Under the pieces are notes generated by a model. The model did not search any database. It was not told the origin of the DNA and worked only from the letters and a program-made list of their open reading frames with translations. From NCBI GenBank assembly GCA_025558075.1, contig JAHLKF010000005.1, forward strand, positions 744,001-808,000: 64,000 nt of DNA, written 5' to 3'. This document shows, piece after piece, positions 1 through 10,784 of this stretch. Position numbers and translations under genes: made by a program. Every line of letters begins with the position of its first letter. Position 1 is the first letter of the stretch. This stretch comes from Gaertneriomyces semiglobifer (Eukaryota; Chytridiomycota; Chytridiomycetes; Spizellomycetales; Spizellomycetaceae).

Positions 1-122
1 ACCATATCCATGGCCTTCGGCAGGAGCTTCTTAGTCACGGACCGAGAAAGACCCTTGAGGTTCTTCCTCTTCTTCCGGGGTATTGTTGTGATGTGGGGGT
101 TTCGGTGGCATTTCGCGGCCAT
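1..122 (-). CDS. Partial hypothetical basic protein (N-terminus only)
   Basis: An ATG at 122-120 opens a frame that runs uninterrupted off the left edge (about 40 codons). The peptide is very rich in Lys and Arg (a PRKKRKNLKG stretch), like many nucleolar or ribosome-biogenesis proteins, but I do not recognise a family. The last visible bases, GATATG followed by GT, could be a splice donor at the edge. It would be divergent from the hydrolase gene at 193, leaving only 70 bp between start codons. Because only a fragment is visible, this could also be a chance frame. Confidence 0.35.
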   Translation of the reverse strand, partial: MAAKCHRNPHITTIPRKKRKNLKGLSRSVTKKLLPKAMDM

Positions 123-128
123 ATAAAA
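122..128 (+). promoter_or_regulatory. Possible TATA box
   Basis: TATAAAA lies 65 bp upstream of the ATG of the alpha/beta hydrolase gene. Position and consensus fit a TATA element, but it touches the start of the possible divergent frame, so this is only a suggestion. Confidence 0.3.
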
Positions 129-192
129 CTGGACAGCTATTTCGAACAGCCGTCAGCATTGTGAACTACCTTTTGCAAAGGATTACAGAAAG

Positions 193-1696
193 ATGTCTAC
201 ATCAGTTGCTGCCAGTGGCCGCACCCTCAATTACCGGTTGGTACAACTACTCATAGCCTTTTTGATCAGTATCACGCCACTCAGCTATGTTGGATGCTGC
301 TTGCTACTGTACTATCGCCCGTGGCAGTTTCTCACCGGAGTCCCTCGCGCTCTCACGCTGGTGCTTTTCCTTGTCACATCGCTGGAGTGTTTGTGGTTGC
401 CCTACCATTGGTTGACGGTTCAACGTCTACGGGCGCGCTTACCCCGTCAGCACCGAGCCACTACAGTGGAGGAACGGGAACGGCTTGTCAGGCTATCTAT
501 TAGTGCCTTAGAGTCGACTAATGACGTGAAGGGAACTTTGGAGGGGTGGTTCTTCGGAAGGAAGGTGGAAGATACCCCGAGGCCTAACGCCGAAATGTGG
601 GCTGCGTGGGCATTCTACGATGCCGCGTTAGACGAGTTGACTCCGGATGAGCTTGCGGAATGTAAAAGCTACATCACATTTGTCGAAAGTCGAATGGGCG
701 CAAAGTATAAGGACTCGCCATTCGACCCTGCGATCAGCTGCATTCGGCTCACCATCGACCAGATGCAAGTTTTACATAGACCACTGGTGTACTATGCGGG
801 CACTGGCCTCATTCATCTAGTGGGATTGGCGTGCCTTCGCATCTTGGGATTCCGTCAGGCCAGCACCATTGTGCCTTCCGGTGATCCGAAGAAAGCCGGT
901 ACGCACCGCCAAGGTTATTTCTATCGTCCTGGGACGTCACATCCAGAAAATACAGTTCCTGTTGTGCTTATCCACGGCATTGGAATCGGATTTCTGCACT
1001 ACCTTGGACTCATTGCCGGTCTTCCTCGCGAAGTTGACGTGTTTCTCCTTGACTGGCCGCATGTATCAATGCGCTTGACGGAAACCATACCGACCGTACA
1101 AGAGACAGTAGAAAGTATTAAATCAATACTGATGGCTGCTGGACACAAGAAAGCCTGCTTCGTAGGACACTCGCTGGGTGAGCTTCTCCTGTTAAAGTTT
1201 ACACATCTCAAAATGTGCCATTTAAAGCTAACCACATAGCTTAGGATCTGCGGCTTTATCATGGACGACGCATTTGCACAAGGAGCTCATCCATTCGACT
1301 GTCGCGCTGGATCCTATCACGTACCTACTGGTTCAACCGGCAGTTGCTTACAACTTTCTACATCGCACGCCCACAACGACGCTTGAGCTTCTTATGCATT
1401 ACTTTGTCACTCGCGAGCTGTACATTGCCCACACTATTCGAAAACATTTTAGCTGGAGCCACAACGCGCTCTTTGTGCAGGACCTCCCCAAGGGAAAGCA
1501 TGCGGTTGTACTTAGTTCGCATGATCAGATAGTGGATTCTGCGAGTGTCCGCCGCTACTTACAAAAGGAGGGAGGCGTCGATGTGTACTGGATTGAAAAT
1601 ACTACCCATGGGGCCATGATGCTGCGAGCGGAACCACTGAAGCTGGTTCGCGGCATCATTAGAGATGCCGCAGGTCTGCAGGATAAAACACTATGA
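193..1696 (+). CDS. Membrane-anchored alpha/beta hydrolase fold protein
   Basis: Spliced CDS join(193..1177,1245..1696), 478 aa. The 67-nt intron (GTGAGC...CTTAG) falls inside the nucleophile elbow and splicing restores GHSLGSAA, with Ser327 as the expected nucleophile. Upstream, an HGIG motif in VVLIHGIG fits the oxyanion region; downstream, SSHDQIVD and TTHGAMM supply plausible catalytic Asp and His. Residues about 13-65 hold two hydrophobic segments, so the enzyme is probably membrane-anchored with the catalytic domain in the C-terminal half. The substrate cannot be read from the sequence; lipase, esterase or thioesterase activity are all possible. The next gene (GTR1) converges on it with a 262-bp gap in which I see nothing coding. 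Confidence 0.85.
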
Positions 1697-1958
1697 GTAA
1701 TTTGCTGCATCAGATGATATTATTGTACCACCATATTAGCATTGCTTAATGATAGCATAATAATCTTTAATAACACCCCGTCCCCCATATGCCTTCTTTT
1801 GTGGGACCAATGGCCGAAGGTAGAGTAGGCCGAGGGTACAGTGGTATCTCGGCATAGTATGTACGCACGCCCCCAACGGATACGTGATCTGTGGAACGCC
1901 GGCGGCTGGGAAAGGAGATAAGAGATTCTAGCACTGCTGATTGTTCGCAGAGCTCCAA

Positions 1959-3109
1959 CTAGCGAGAATACTGTCCGTGCTCAATTCGTTCAAAGTGCGA
2001 TCGAGCTGCTCCGATATTGATGAGAGTAGCGGCGGATTCTGCAGATTGATAGGCATCAGCAATAGCTCAAAATGTCAGCGGGGCAACTGGTTCCCTTACG
2101 TATCGTTGGATCCGACATAATAACCATAACGTAGGTATTTGCTGTTAACACATCAATGAACGCTGTAAAGGCTGTGCTTCGAACCTCCATGCACTGAAAT
2201 TGCGCCTGCGTTTTGCTGTACCAGAAATATTAGCGCCAAAATGTGCACGATAGTATTTGGGGAGTTCACTGACCTGCAGCTTAACTTGAATTGCTTGATG
2301 ATATTGGAAACCTTCTCGAAACGGTGGATGTCAGCATGTGGACGTTGGGTGGAATGCGAGATGACGAGAAATGTGGTTCGCTCGAAGAGGACGACCTCGT
2401 CCGCTTCACAGATTTTGCAGAAGCTTTCCAGATTCGACTCAAGCATCCGCACATTCGGAATCAAAGAATATACTATAGATGACCAGGCCTGCAAGAAGTG
2501 TCAATAGGCGAAAAACATGCTAATAGGCGGTCGCGCTTTGATTCAATGTCGTTACCTTGTACAAGGTCTCGTCCCAGATGGATGTTTTGAAGGCAGTAAT
2601 ATTGAGTGGTAATGATCGTCTCTTTAGATCTGCCTCTCTCTCCTTGAACACTAGATCTCGTTGCTCCTCCTGTACCAAATCCATCTTGTGTATCAAGCAG
2701 AATATCCGCGCATCCTTCGAGTTCTGCATGATGGATTCTAGGCATGACTGATAGTAGTGCATGTCCTTCTCATACTCCCTAGACTCGACATCGAAAACAT
2801 ATATGAGGACCTCCACATTACGAAAGATGTGATCTCGTTGTGAGTCGAGGTAATTCTCCATAAAAACTTCCTGGCCACCGCAGTCCCACAAATTCAGAAC
2901 CAGATTCCCTAGAAAGCGAACATTGGAATGCTCGACATCAATTGTTGCTCCTAGTCGTCGGGTATCGCGTGCAATATAGTTCGCAAAAATGATAGACCGC
3001 ATAGAGGTCTTCCCAGACCCGCTCTTTCCCATAAGAAGCACCTGATGATTCGTTTAACGCCTGCCCTGAGCAACTTGCCCTGTGTTTTGTTCCATACCTT
3101 CTTCTTCAT
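1959..3109 (-). CDS. GTR1: Rag-family GTPase A (Gtr1/RagA), TORC1 amino-acid signalling
   Basis: Five exons, complement(join(1959..2038,2100..2215,2274..2488,2556..3041,3098..3109)), 302 aa. Known role of the family: heterodimer with a RagC/Gtr2 protein on the vacuole/lysosome that relays amino-acid status to TORC1. Visible G motifs: GKSGSGKTS at 9-17, WDCGGQ around 56-61, HKMD around 122-125. The C-terminal roadblock-like half follows ([27 protein letters not shown]). The first exon is only 12 nt (M-K-K-K), joined to VLLMGKSG exactly as in RagA proteins. All exon junctions keep frame and the length matches the RagA/Gtr1 family. It shares a 150-bp divergent promoter with WDR83. Confidence 0.95.
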
Positions 3110-3259
3110 CGTTATAATTATTGCTGTTATTCCAATGCGGTATAAGAACGATATTTAACTGAGCGTTAGCCTCGGTGCACAGGAAAAGCCGCGGTGACCT
3201 GTTGATCGTGTAGTTGGTCACTTTAACGCCGACGTGCATGCGCCAGGACGAGCGGGGAC

Positions 3260-4239
3260 ATGAAAGACGGAGAGCTCCCTCTTCCAAAGCACCAGATACA
3301 GGTCCTCCGCGCCCACAAAGGACCTATTCACAGTGCTTCTTACAGCCAAGATGGAAATTACTGCTTGACAGCTGGGGCAGACCGAACGGTTCGCCTTTGG
3401 AACCCAGAGACGGGGCTATTATTAAAAACTTATGAAGGCCACGGGAAGGACGTTTTCGACGTCGCCATGTGAGTGATGAGTTAGTGCAACGCTTTGTTAA
3501 CGCATGCTCACAGGTTGGTTGTAGTCCCCGCGCAGGCGCTGATAACTCCCGTTTCGCAACATGCTCTGGAGATCGAGCGGTCTACATATGGGATGTGGGA
3601 ACGGGCAAACCAATTCGACGATTCACAGGACATGACCAACGAGTCAATGCCATCTCATTCAATAAAGACGCAACAGTGATCGCCAGCGGAAGCTATGACG
3701 CTAGAGTGCGATTGTGGGATTGTAGATCGAACAGTAGATACCCCATCCAGACCTTGGAAGACCCAAAAGACAGTGTAGAGTCTGTGCAAATCTGTGACTC
3801 GGAAATTCTCTCGGGGTCTGTAGATGGATGCATTCGAATACATGATGTACGGATGGGAGAGTTGATAACCGACAAGGTTGGCCACCCGGTTTCGTCGGCA
3901 ACCTTTTCAGCGGATAAGAATTGTGTGCTCGTGAGTTCGCTGGACAGCACGATTCGGCTATTCGACAAGGAGAATGGGGAGCTCTTGAATGCTTACACAG
4001 GTCACACGCACGTGCAATACCGACTGAGTAGTTGCCTAAGCAACACGGACGCCTATGTCATCAGCGGCAGCGAAGATGGAAGAATATGTATGTGGGATTT
4101 GGTAGAAGGAACGATGATCCGGTCACTACAAGCTCATGAAGGCGCCGTCACTTCGGTGATCTATCATCCGTTGGCTGACAAAATGCTATCAACGGGCACC
4201 GACGGAACATTGAAGGCATGGGCATCTCAAAAAGCATAA
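3260..4239 (+). CDS. WD40 scaffold protein WDR83/MORG1-like
   Basis: Spliced join(3260..3468,3525..4239), 307 aa. Seven WD40 repeats are apparent (for example TVRLWNPETG, AVYIWDVGTG, RVRLWDCRS, TIRLFDKENG, RICMWDLVEG). The order and spacing, including the degenerate fourth repeat with ILSGSVDGCIRIHDVRMG, match WDR83 (MORG1), which in animals is a MAPK scaffold that also associates with spliceosomes. The 56-nt intron acceptor was chosen because only an exon start at 3525 keeps frame; this gives IPRAGADNS at the junction, slightly odd for the family, so a few residues there are uncertain. An imperfect tandem duplication spans its stop codon (see repeat). Confidence 0.88.
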
Positions 4240-4301
4240 TTATCATGAAATCGCACCTGAAGGCATGCCATTTCAAAGGCATAATGGTCACGAAATCGCA
4301 C
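4211..4301. repeat. Imperfect tandem duplication across the WDR83 stop codon
   Basis: Two about 45-bp units lie head to tail: 4211-4256 and 4258-4301. Both begin TGAAGGCATG and end GAAATCGCAC, with the middle diverged. The first unit encodes the last residues and stop codon of the WDR83 gene; the second is in its 3' flank. Confidence 0.75.
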
Positions 4302-4364
4302 GCGGCCGAATCTAATGTATAAACGACTGACCACTCGATAAATACTATTATTTGTATATAACCG

Positions 4365-6373
4365 CTACTGTTTGAAGTCGGTGCGACAGATGGGACAAGT
4401 ACTGTGATCTTGCAACCATCGCGAAAGACACTGCAGATGACGGACAGGTCAGCGAGAACCAAGATTTTGATAATTAAAAAAAGCACAATTGCATGTCTCG
4501 ACTCACCTCGGTATGAAAACAGTGGGAGCATGGCGTAGACTTAAGCTTCTCACCGACTTCATAATCCCCCAAACAGATGCTGCAGGTCGATCCCTCTCCC
4601 GGGAGCATACTACCAACAACAAAAGTTTTGGATGGGAAGGTTTCGAAGACGCGCCTGTTTAGCCCTCTCGGGCGGGCTTCGCCTATGCGTTCACTAATTT
4701 GCAACAATTGCTGGAGCACATGGAATATCTTAATATCTCGGTTAATCAGCCTGTAATGCAGCCTACATACCTCGTAATCCATCTCTATGCTGTTATCCAG
4801 CATGTAATTCCTCGGATCGAGACCCATGAATGGCGGTCTAAAGCAGAAGCTCAATAAGAGTTTGCGAACCATACCAGGCACGGCAGTAAACACCAACCCT
4901 GACAACTCTGGAATAAATTCATCAATATAACCATCCTCCCAATGACCATGTGACAAGCTGTCTGTTCCGACACCCACTATGGCCTGCCGACGAGGAAGTG
5001 GGCGTGTCGAAAGCGGTGAGTACCCTAATGGCGTCCCGGGCGGCTGATACACAGAGAATTCCATTTCTTGAAGCATACGTGCAAACTCCTCATCAGACAT
5101 GGGAACATCGGCGTTGTCACGTTGCTGAGTAGATGAAGTGGACGTGTCAGTGGACCGCCTGGTCGAGCCATTCAGACGTACTGGTGGCCGCTGCAGCAAT
5201 TCAAGAAAGATCAGTTAGTGCATGCTCCATGAAACAATATGTAATTTACGAAGAACTTACTGCCGCAAACTGCCCATGTACAGGCAATCTCGATTGCAGT
5301 GGTTGCCTGTTTCGCCGTCGCTCTCGCGTTGATTGCCGGAAGGCCGGGTCATTTGACAAGAAGAAGGCGCGGGACATGTCATCTTCCGCGTGAACACTTT
5401 CAGATGCATGCAGAATGTTGTCTCGAGAATAAGAGGACGTCGCTACAGAGTCGCGAACTCGTTGTGCAGCGGCAAGCCGTGTTCCAAAAGATGACACACC
5501 TTGGCTGCGCGTTGAGCGAACTGGGAGGGCTGTGGAAATGGCGGGCGCAGCTGGGCTTTCTGTTAGGTCGATGACTTCTGATGACCTTGTCGTCTCCGCT
5601 TGTGTAGATGCCGGCGGTACACCTGACATAGGTCGTTTTCGTTTGCGCGAAACGGATGTCGATGATTGTGACGAGGATGAGGACAAGGAAGTGGACGCAT
5701 CTGATGGGTATCTAATGCGGCCCGCGAAACCGACATCTGAGGAAAATAAGCGTTGTCCAGGAGTTGGGTGGTCTAGCAATTGATCCAGAAATCTCATAGA
5801 ATCCGGGCTATACGCGGCATGCTCGGCTTCCACGGCGGAGCTGACGCGCCGCAAAAAAGCAGGATTGGGCCGCCTTTCGACCACTTCTTCGTCCGACTCG
5901 AGACACATTACCGAATCGTCCGTGCTTCTCCCTACTTGTGATCTGCTAGTACCAAGTCTCGCATCACGCGCTATGGAGCGATTGCTATTCCTCGTGCTTG
6001 TGATTCTTTCCGGACCGGTTTCTGCGTTTGACAGAGCGCGGAATGCGGCGGCGGACGATTGTGCCCGAGAGCCTGTGCGTAATGATACACGTCTAGGTAC
6101 ACTTTGAGCGCTACTGCGTGGTTGAAACCGTTCTCTGCTTGCAGATACGCGGGAAGAGGAAGCTGCATCGGAAGGAGGCGGGGCGCGAGACCGCTGTTGC
6201 GCACGTAGTTGGCGAAGCGAGTGCTGTCTGGGAGAGCCATTTACTCGCAAATTGGTACTTCGAAGCGATCGGCGGGGAGCGACCACCTCAACATCATCGT
6301 ATGGGAACGCGGCACTTGAATCTTGTGCCCCAGGACTTCCGTGATAACCATCAGCATGATCCTCCAAAGCCAT
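4365..6373 (-). CDS. RING-H2 finger protein (probable E3 ubiquitin ligase)
   Basis: Three exons, complement(join(4365..4430,4507..5190,5261..6373)), 620 aa. A classic C3H2C3 RING lies at the very C-terminus: Cys574, Cys577, Cys592, His594, His597, Cys600, Cys611, Cys614. The last intron splits it between His597 and Cys600, and the spliced protein ends six residues after Cys614. The first 500 residues are low-complexity, rich in Ser and Arg (many RS/SR dipeptides and basic clusters), so the body is probably disordered and may be nuclear. Start chosen as the first ATG in the open frame (MALEDHADGYHG); the frame stays open 26 codons further upstream without another ATG. RING-H2 proteins generally recruit E2 enzymes; the target is unknown. 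Confidence 0.82.
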
Positions 6374-6665
6374 GCTGATGAAGCCCAATGTGCTGCCTCG
6401 AACTTTCCTCTCCAACAAACCACCAACCACCTTTTCCGTCCCAGCGTCCAAGAAGCGCTGCTGCCGTGTCGACTGCGGATTAATGGAAATCCGCTGAAAT
6501 TTGGAATTGGAAGGACATTGGGAGCGCTACTAGTGTTATGTAAGCCAGTCCACATGATTGCCACGTGAGCGCAGAAGGCCCGCTGCGCGTCCTGGGACTC
6601 CTGGCTGTCAAATCTCGACCAAAGTCGCCGAGTGACAGAAGAAATATATGTGCAAGGGGAGGGCA

Positions 6666-8996
6666 TCAAAAATGAAGCGTCTCTAGTTTTCCTCTCCCAC
6701 GCCTTCCTCGCCATAAAAACGCTGGTAAAGGAGCAACCACACCCGCCATAAATAATCCCACACCCAGTCCCGCGCCTACCACCAACACACTCACTGCTAA
6801 ACCCAACCCATCCGTGACATCCGCCCCATCGATGACTTTGGAGATTCCTCGTAGGGCAAGACCGCCAGGCACAAGCATATTCAATGCCGCATATACGCCA
6901 ACAACCGCTGGTGCTCCGGTCACTCGAGCATGGATGTTGCTGGCGAGGCCGGCACAGAAGGATCCTAGGGCGGAGGAGAGCGTCGGCGACAGACTCGCTT
7001 CTGTCAGTGATGCCGCTGCAAATCCCAGAAAAGAGACCAGAGTCATCACAGGAAGCTGCAGCGGATGAGCGTTGAGACTGAGACTCAACGCCAAGCTTGT
7101 CGGTAGGAAAAGAGCGAACGACCACCGGCCGGCAATCGCTGTCGGACACGCGCCTTGAGCGGTATCAGGCAGTTTGGGTATCCCGAATATTCTTGCAGGA
7201 ATTGTTGCACCAAGGTCCAAACCGTAGCCGATGAGCCCAGTCATTGTCAAGCCGTATGCTAGCCGCGCTGTACCACTGATCATATTGCGGGTAGCGAGTT
7301 CGACCATGGCAAGGGTGATGGTCACACCTTGCAGAAGAAATAGAATTGAAGAGAGAATTGTTGGGGAGTAGCAGATTGGTGCCCCTAAGTGGATCAATGT
7401 CCTTGTAGTGAGCGCAACCACCACTGCTGCAAGAAACTGACAACGCAGCTTAGCACGCGCTTGTGATTGCACAAAGCGATCGAGTTCCTCACCTCATACA
7501 AATTGGTCAACATTCGTCGTCGTTCACAAATGGTCTGCATGATGCGCACCGCCGTTCCCAATACGGCCGAAATAAGGACGTCCCACCATCCGCCACTGAA
7601 AAACAAACCTGCACCACCACCAACTGCAACACCAGCGATGATACACTGCGCCCACTTGAGCAACACCACAACGTGAGCATACGGTTGCGTTTTGAACTAC
7701 TTTAAAGCACATATACCTCAGGATAATAATCGGCGAGCGAGACGATCTGTTTTAACCTCCTCGTTGCGTCCTCTACCGCGATATACTCAAACGCAGCAGC
7801 CAGCTCACTATCATCACGTAGTTTGGCGCTATTATTCCCTTCCGTTTCCGGAACTGACCGTGTTCCGTGATAATCTTCACTGGCAGTCCGCCTTAGTAAA
7901 GGTTCTCTATCATCCAAATCGCCGACCTCGACCTCTTCCGCTCGTGTCAAAACGGATGGTATTGTTTCAGGTTGAACAGAAGGAGAGGAACCAAAGAAGC
8001 CACTGCCAAAGCTTGCAATATCCAAGATCCAGCGTTTAAGGTCTTCAGGAGAAGCAGACCCCTCTTCGCTGTCATCCCTAGAGTGCAGGTTGGCTTCAAG
8101 ATCAGTCCGCCCAGGCATTTTATTTCTTGGAGTGCCAACTGTGTCTGCATCTGTTCTATCTGGCGATAGCCTACCACTGTGACTACTAACTGGGCTTGCT
8201 CTTAACGAATCGCTCCCTATAACATCGCGACGTCCAAAAGTGCTATTCCGTGGCGTCCTGTGGTTTAAGGCGTCAGAGAAGGAGCTCATCGTCACAGCCC
8301 GTAAAAGCTTGCTGCGCTCCAAAGGCGGAAATCGTCGTGGTTGCACTGACGCTGGCCTTGGCTCGTCGGAATTCGTTTCATCAACTTCTTGTAACCCGTC
8401 TTTCTCTGCCGCTCCATGTCCCACAGGCGGCCCTACAGATGCGTAGGATGCCACACGCCGTGCGAGTTCGTCGACTAACTGAAGTTTGTACATGTCCATA
8501 GCAAATACTGTTCGAAAAAATAACGGGCCCGTTGCTGCAAGTAAAAAAGTGATCGTTAACATCTTCCCGTACAATAAGCGAAGGAAACCCAGATGACCGT
8601 ACCAGGCTGGTCCCTTTTCATGAATGTCACAAGCATATACGTCGGGAAGACAGCAAAATCGGCGTCATGCCCTAGGCCTTTAGAAACCTGGACCATATGG
8701 TACTCTAAAAAGTGTGTCGGTGTGCCGTAGACGTGCAATGCGCTTGCTAGGCGAATCAAAAAGTTTTGCGTTTCGGCAAGCCATATGTCCTTTTGTGCTT
8801 CTGAAATCCCTGTTGCTGGTAATGGGAGAATGTTTTCACGGCTGCCGTTCCGTCGAATTGGGGTGGATGCGAGGAACTGATCGAGAAGCGAATGGAGCTG
8901 ACTACTACTTTGCGAGCTGGTATGAATCTGCAGAGCCGGACTGGAGTGACGACGAGCTGGTAATGTAAACGATAGCGGAGGCCTTTTGTCTGCCAT
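6666..8996 (-). CDS. ThrE/PRM10-family multipass transporter-like protein
   Basis: Four exons, complement(join(6666..7436,7493..7654,7717..8534,8573..8996)), 724 aa. The N-terminal 140 residues and a long hydrophilic insert (about 180-400, Ser/Asp/Arg-rich) flank a first domain segment (SAEAQKDIWL.. FLIRLASALHVYGTP..HFLE). The C-terminal 300 residues contain about ten hydrophobic helices. This layout (cytosolic domain followed by ten helices, GGWWD motif after helix 1) matches the fungal PRM10/ThrE (DUF1212/DUF3815) family, related to bacterial Thr/Ser exporters; the fungal substrate is not established. The intron between exons 1 and 2 is only 38 nt; the acceptor of exon 3 was chosen at 7655 because it gives YYPEWAQCIIAG, typical of the family. 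Divergent from the small secreted protein gene. Confidence 0.85.
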
Positions 8997-9149
8997 AATA
9001 TGTATGATTTGTTCAACTGCAGGCAGCGTAGCTTTTGCAGTTCTTCGACCCACAAACGATGCAAACGATGACGCGCACGCGACTGGTAAGGCCGACCAGT
9101 TAGTTACTCTTCATCACTCCACCACACCAGCATACGGCCCACCAGAACG

Positions 9150-9517
9150 ATGCTTCAAAGTGCTACTGCTGCGATCCTGATCTCGATATTGTTATTTACG
9201 ATGGCCACCCATGGTAGGCGGGCGTTAACGACTCTTTGGCCCTTATTTGATGGCTATTTCACGTGACAACTCTGCCGTTTACAGCGTCCTTCGAGCGCCG
9301 TCCTGCCCCGCTTGTCATTCCAGCTGAGTTGATCAGGCGAGAGGACGATAACAACAGCGTCAAGAAACGCGAAGACTCATCGCTCGATGAAACCAGCAAA
9401 AATGTTCAAAGTGCGCCTCCACCGCAGCCGTTGAGACTACGAGTCGGAGGCATAATCAATCACAGAAGGGACGAAGAAAGGGCTAGTGAATCCGAGCGGA
9501 GTGGTACGGATAAGTGA
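9150..9517 (+). CDS. Small secreted charged protein, unrecognised
   Basis: Spliced join(9150..9213,9285..9517), 98 aa. Exon 1 encodes a plausible signal peptide (MLQSATAAILISILLFTMATHA, with an AxA-like THA end); exon 2 encodes a highly charged, probably disordered tail (runs such as RREDDNN, KKRED, RRDEERASESERSG). The 71-nt intron has GTAGGC...TTTACAG ends and joins in frame. No family recognised. It shares a 153-bp divergent promoter with the ThrE-like gene. The main doubt is whether exon 1 is correctly paired with exon 2. Confidence 0.6.
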
Positions 9518-9623
9518 ATGTAACCCCGCCACAAGAGCAGCTTGTCAATGTCAATTCTCTGATTCTAATTATCATATCGCATACGTGCCTAATGCACATT
9601 CATGACTATGTGTCAGATGCCTC

Positions 9624-10427
9624 TCAGAATGACATATCTCGTCTCCTCGCACTCCTCGGTCGGGCACTGCGAATTCCTCCTCTAGCACGCCAAAATTCAA
9701 TGCGAGAATCTAGGTACTCCAACCCACTTTCAATTAGCCGCCCCACATCACCGTTCGCGGCAGACATCATGCTCGCATCAGCAGCAAGCTGGCGCAAATA
9801 AATCAAGTCGTCTTGCAAATCCTCTAACACCGGTGGTGGCTGTTGCACGTTCAAGGCTGGATTGGAACGTCGAGCGTGAACCGATCCAGTAATTCCTGGA
9901 TGAATCACTGTTCCGACGACTGGTGCCTTTCTGAACTCGGGTATAGCCTCTTGTTTAGGCGAACGTGCCGCGCTGTCTGGTCGCCATCCACCCACCACCT
10001 TCAGTATGCCCTCCTTACATCTTTCTACCCCATCAGTACCATCTCCACGGTGATACCACACTAGCGCTTCTTCCAGTTCTCCCATAGCATAAAGGGCATC
10101 TGCTCTACAAATCATTGCCTTTGTGCTGTTAGGGTCAACTCCCAAAGCAGCAGTTGCATCGTCTAGCGCTCTTCGAAAATTGTTTGCCAGCATGTATGCT
10201 CTAGATCGTGCGCATAGGGCAGCAAGCGACGCCGGTTGTAGGTGCAGCGCCCGGGTATATAGCGGCAAAGCGGCCGCCGGAGAAGTCTTCAATAGCTTGT
10301 CGGCAGTTGATATCAGCGTTGAATAATGAGCGGGCTCGGGGGCTCCCGAGCCTGGGCGCGAAGATCCCGATGCGGGACGCCTAGTGGTTGGTGGTACTGG
10401 GACCTTCATAGCTTTCCGGGTGGCCAT
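9624..10427 (-). CDS. TPR protein similar to TTC25/ODAD4 (outer dynein arm docking)
   Basis: Single exon, 267 aa, ATG at 10427. TPR-like helices occupy about residues 35-135 (YSTLISTADKLL.., AALCARSRAYMLANNFRRALDDATAAL, AMICRADALYAMGELEEALVWYHRG). The last motif is close to the conserved TTC25 segment YTMGDFEFALVFYHRG, and the C-terminus (LIESGLEYLDSRIEFWRARGG) resembles the TTC25 segment around LDTHSNFWR. TTC25/ODAD4 helps dock outer dynein arms on axonemes, so this points to a flagellated zoospore. The protein ends after the FWR segment and lacks the later TPR blocks of the about 670-aa animal protein. N-terminal 30 residues are basic and Pro/Ser-rich. Confidence 0.72.
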   Translation of the reverse strand: MATRKAMKVPVPPTTRRPASGSSRPGSGAPEPAHYSTLISTADKLLKTSPAAALPLYTRALHLQPASLAALCARSRAYMLANNFRRALDDATAALGVDPNSTKAMICRADALYAMGELEEALVWYHRGDGTDGVERCKEGILKVVGGWRPDSAARSPKQEAIPEFRKAPVVGTVIHPGITGSVHARRSNPALNVQQPPPVLEDLQDDLIYLRQLAADASMMSAANGDVGRLIESGLEYLDSRIEFWRARGGIRSARPRSARRRDMSF

Positions 10428-10784
10428 TGTGAAAAAGGTCCAAGTTGGAAAACTGGTACCACCAGGCTGGGCAAAACCGTTGCGGAAAATGTGCTAACAG
10501 CGGAGCTATAAATAGAGGAGGTTCCCGATCGCGTCCGCCGGGCAAAGTTTTTTTTGTCCATCGCTGGACGTAGTAAAGGACGAGCCGACGATTGCTGGAC
10601 CGATGAAGCTCGAACCCCAGCTCTGCAGGCGTAGGATCCCTCGGCCATAGTACGTTTACTCGGCGTCGCTGAGAACACGCGCGTCGGCGAGGGAAACTCC
10701 GCTTGCTTACGAGAGCGGGCTGTGAGCGACTTTTTGACAAAAGTGGAGGACATTCAACTAGACCACGACTGACAAACTACAACC
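10428..10784. promoter_or_regulatory. Divergent promoter region between TTC25-like gene and SLX9
   Basis: This 357-bp gap separates two diverging genes. It carries a consensus TATAAATAG at about 10507-10515 on the plus strand, 270 bp upstream of the SLX9 ATG. A minus-strand frame crosses it but overlaps the TPR start and looks like no protein I know. Confidence 0.4.

Noticed and set aside
7069..7091. Inverted repeat GCGTTGAG/CTCAACGC
   Set aside because: It lies inside coding sequence for Ser-Leu-Ser-Leu residues of the ThrE-like protein, so the symmetry is probably a codon coincidence rather than a terminator or operator.
10406..10753. 115-codon minus-strand frame with ATG upstream of the TTC25-like gene
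   Set aside because: It overlaps the start of the TPR gene in another frame, has Ser/Arg-biased composition typical of chance frames, and sits in a divergent promoter.
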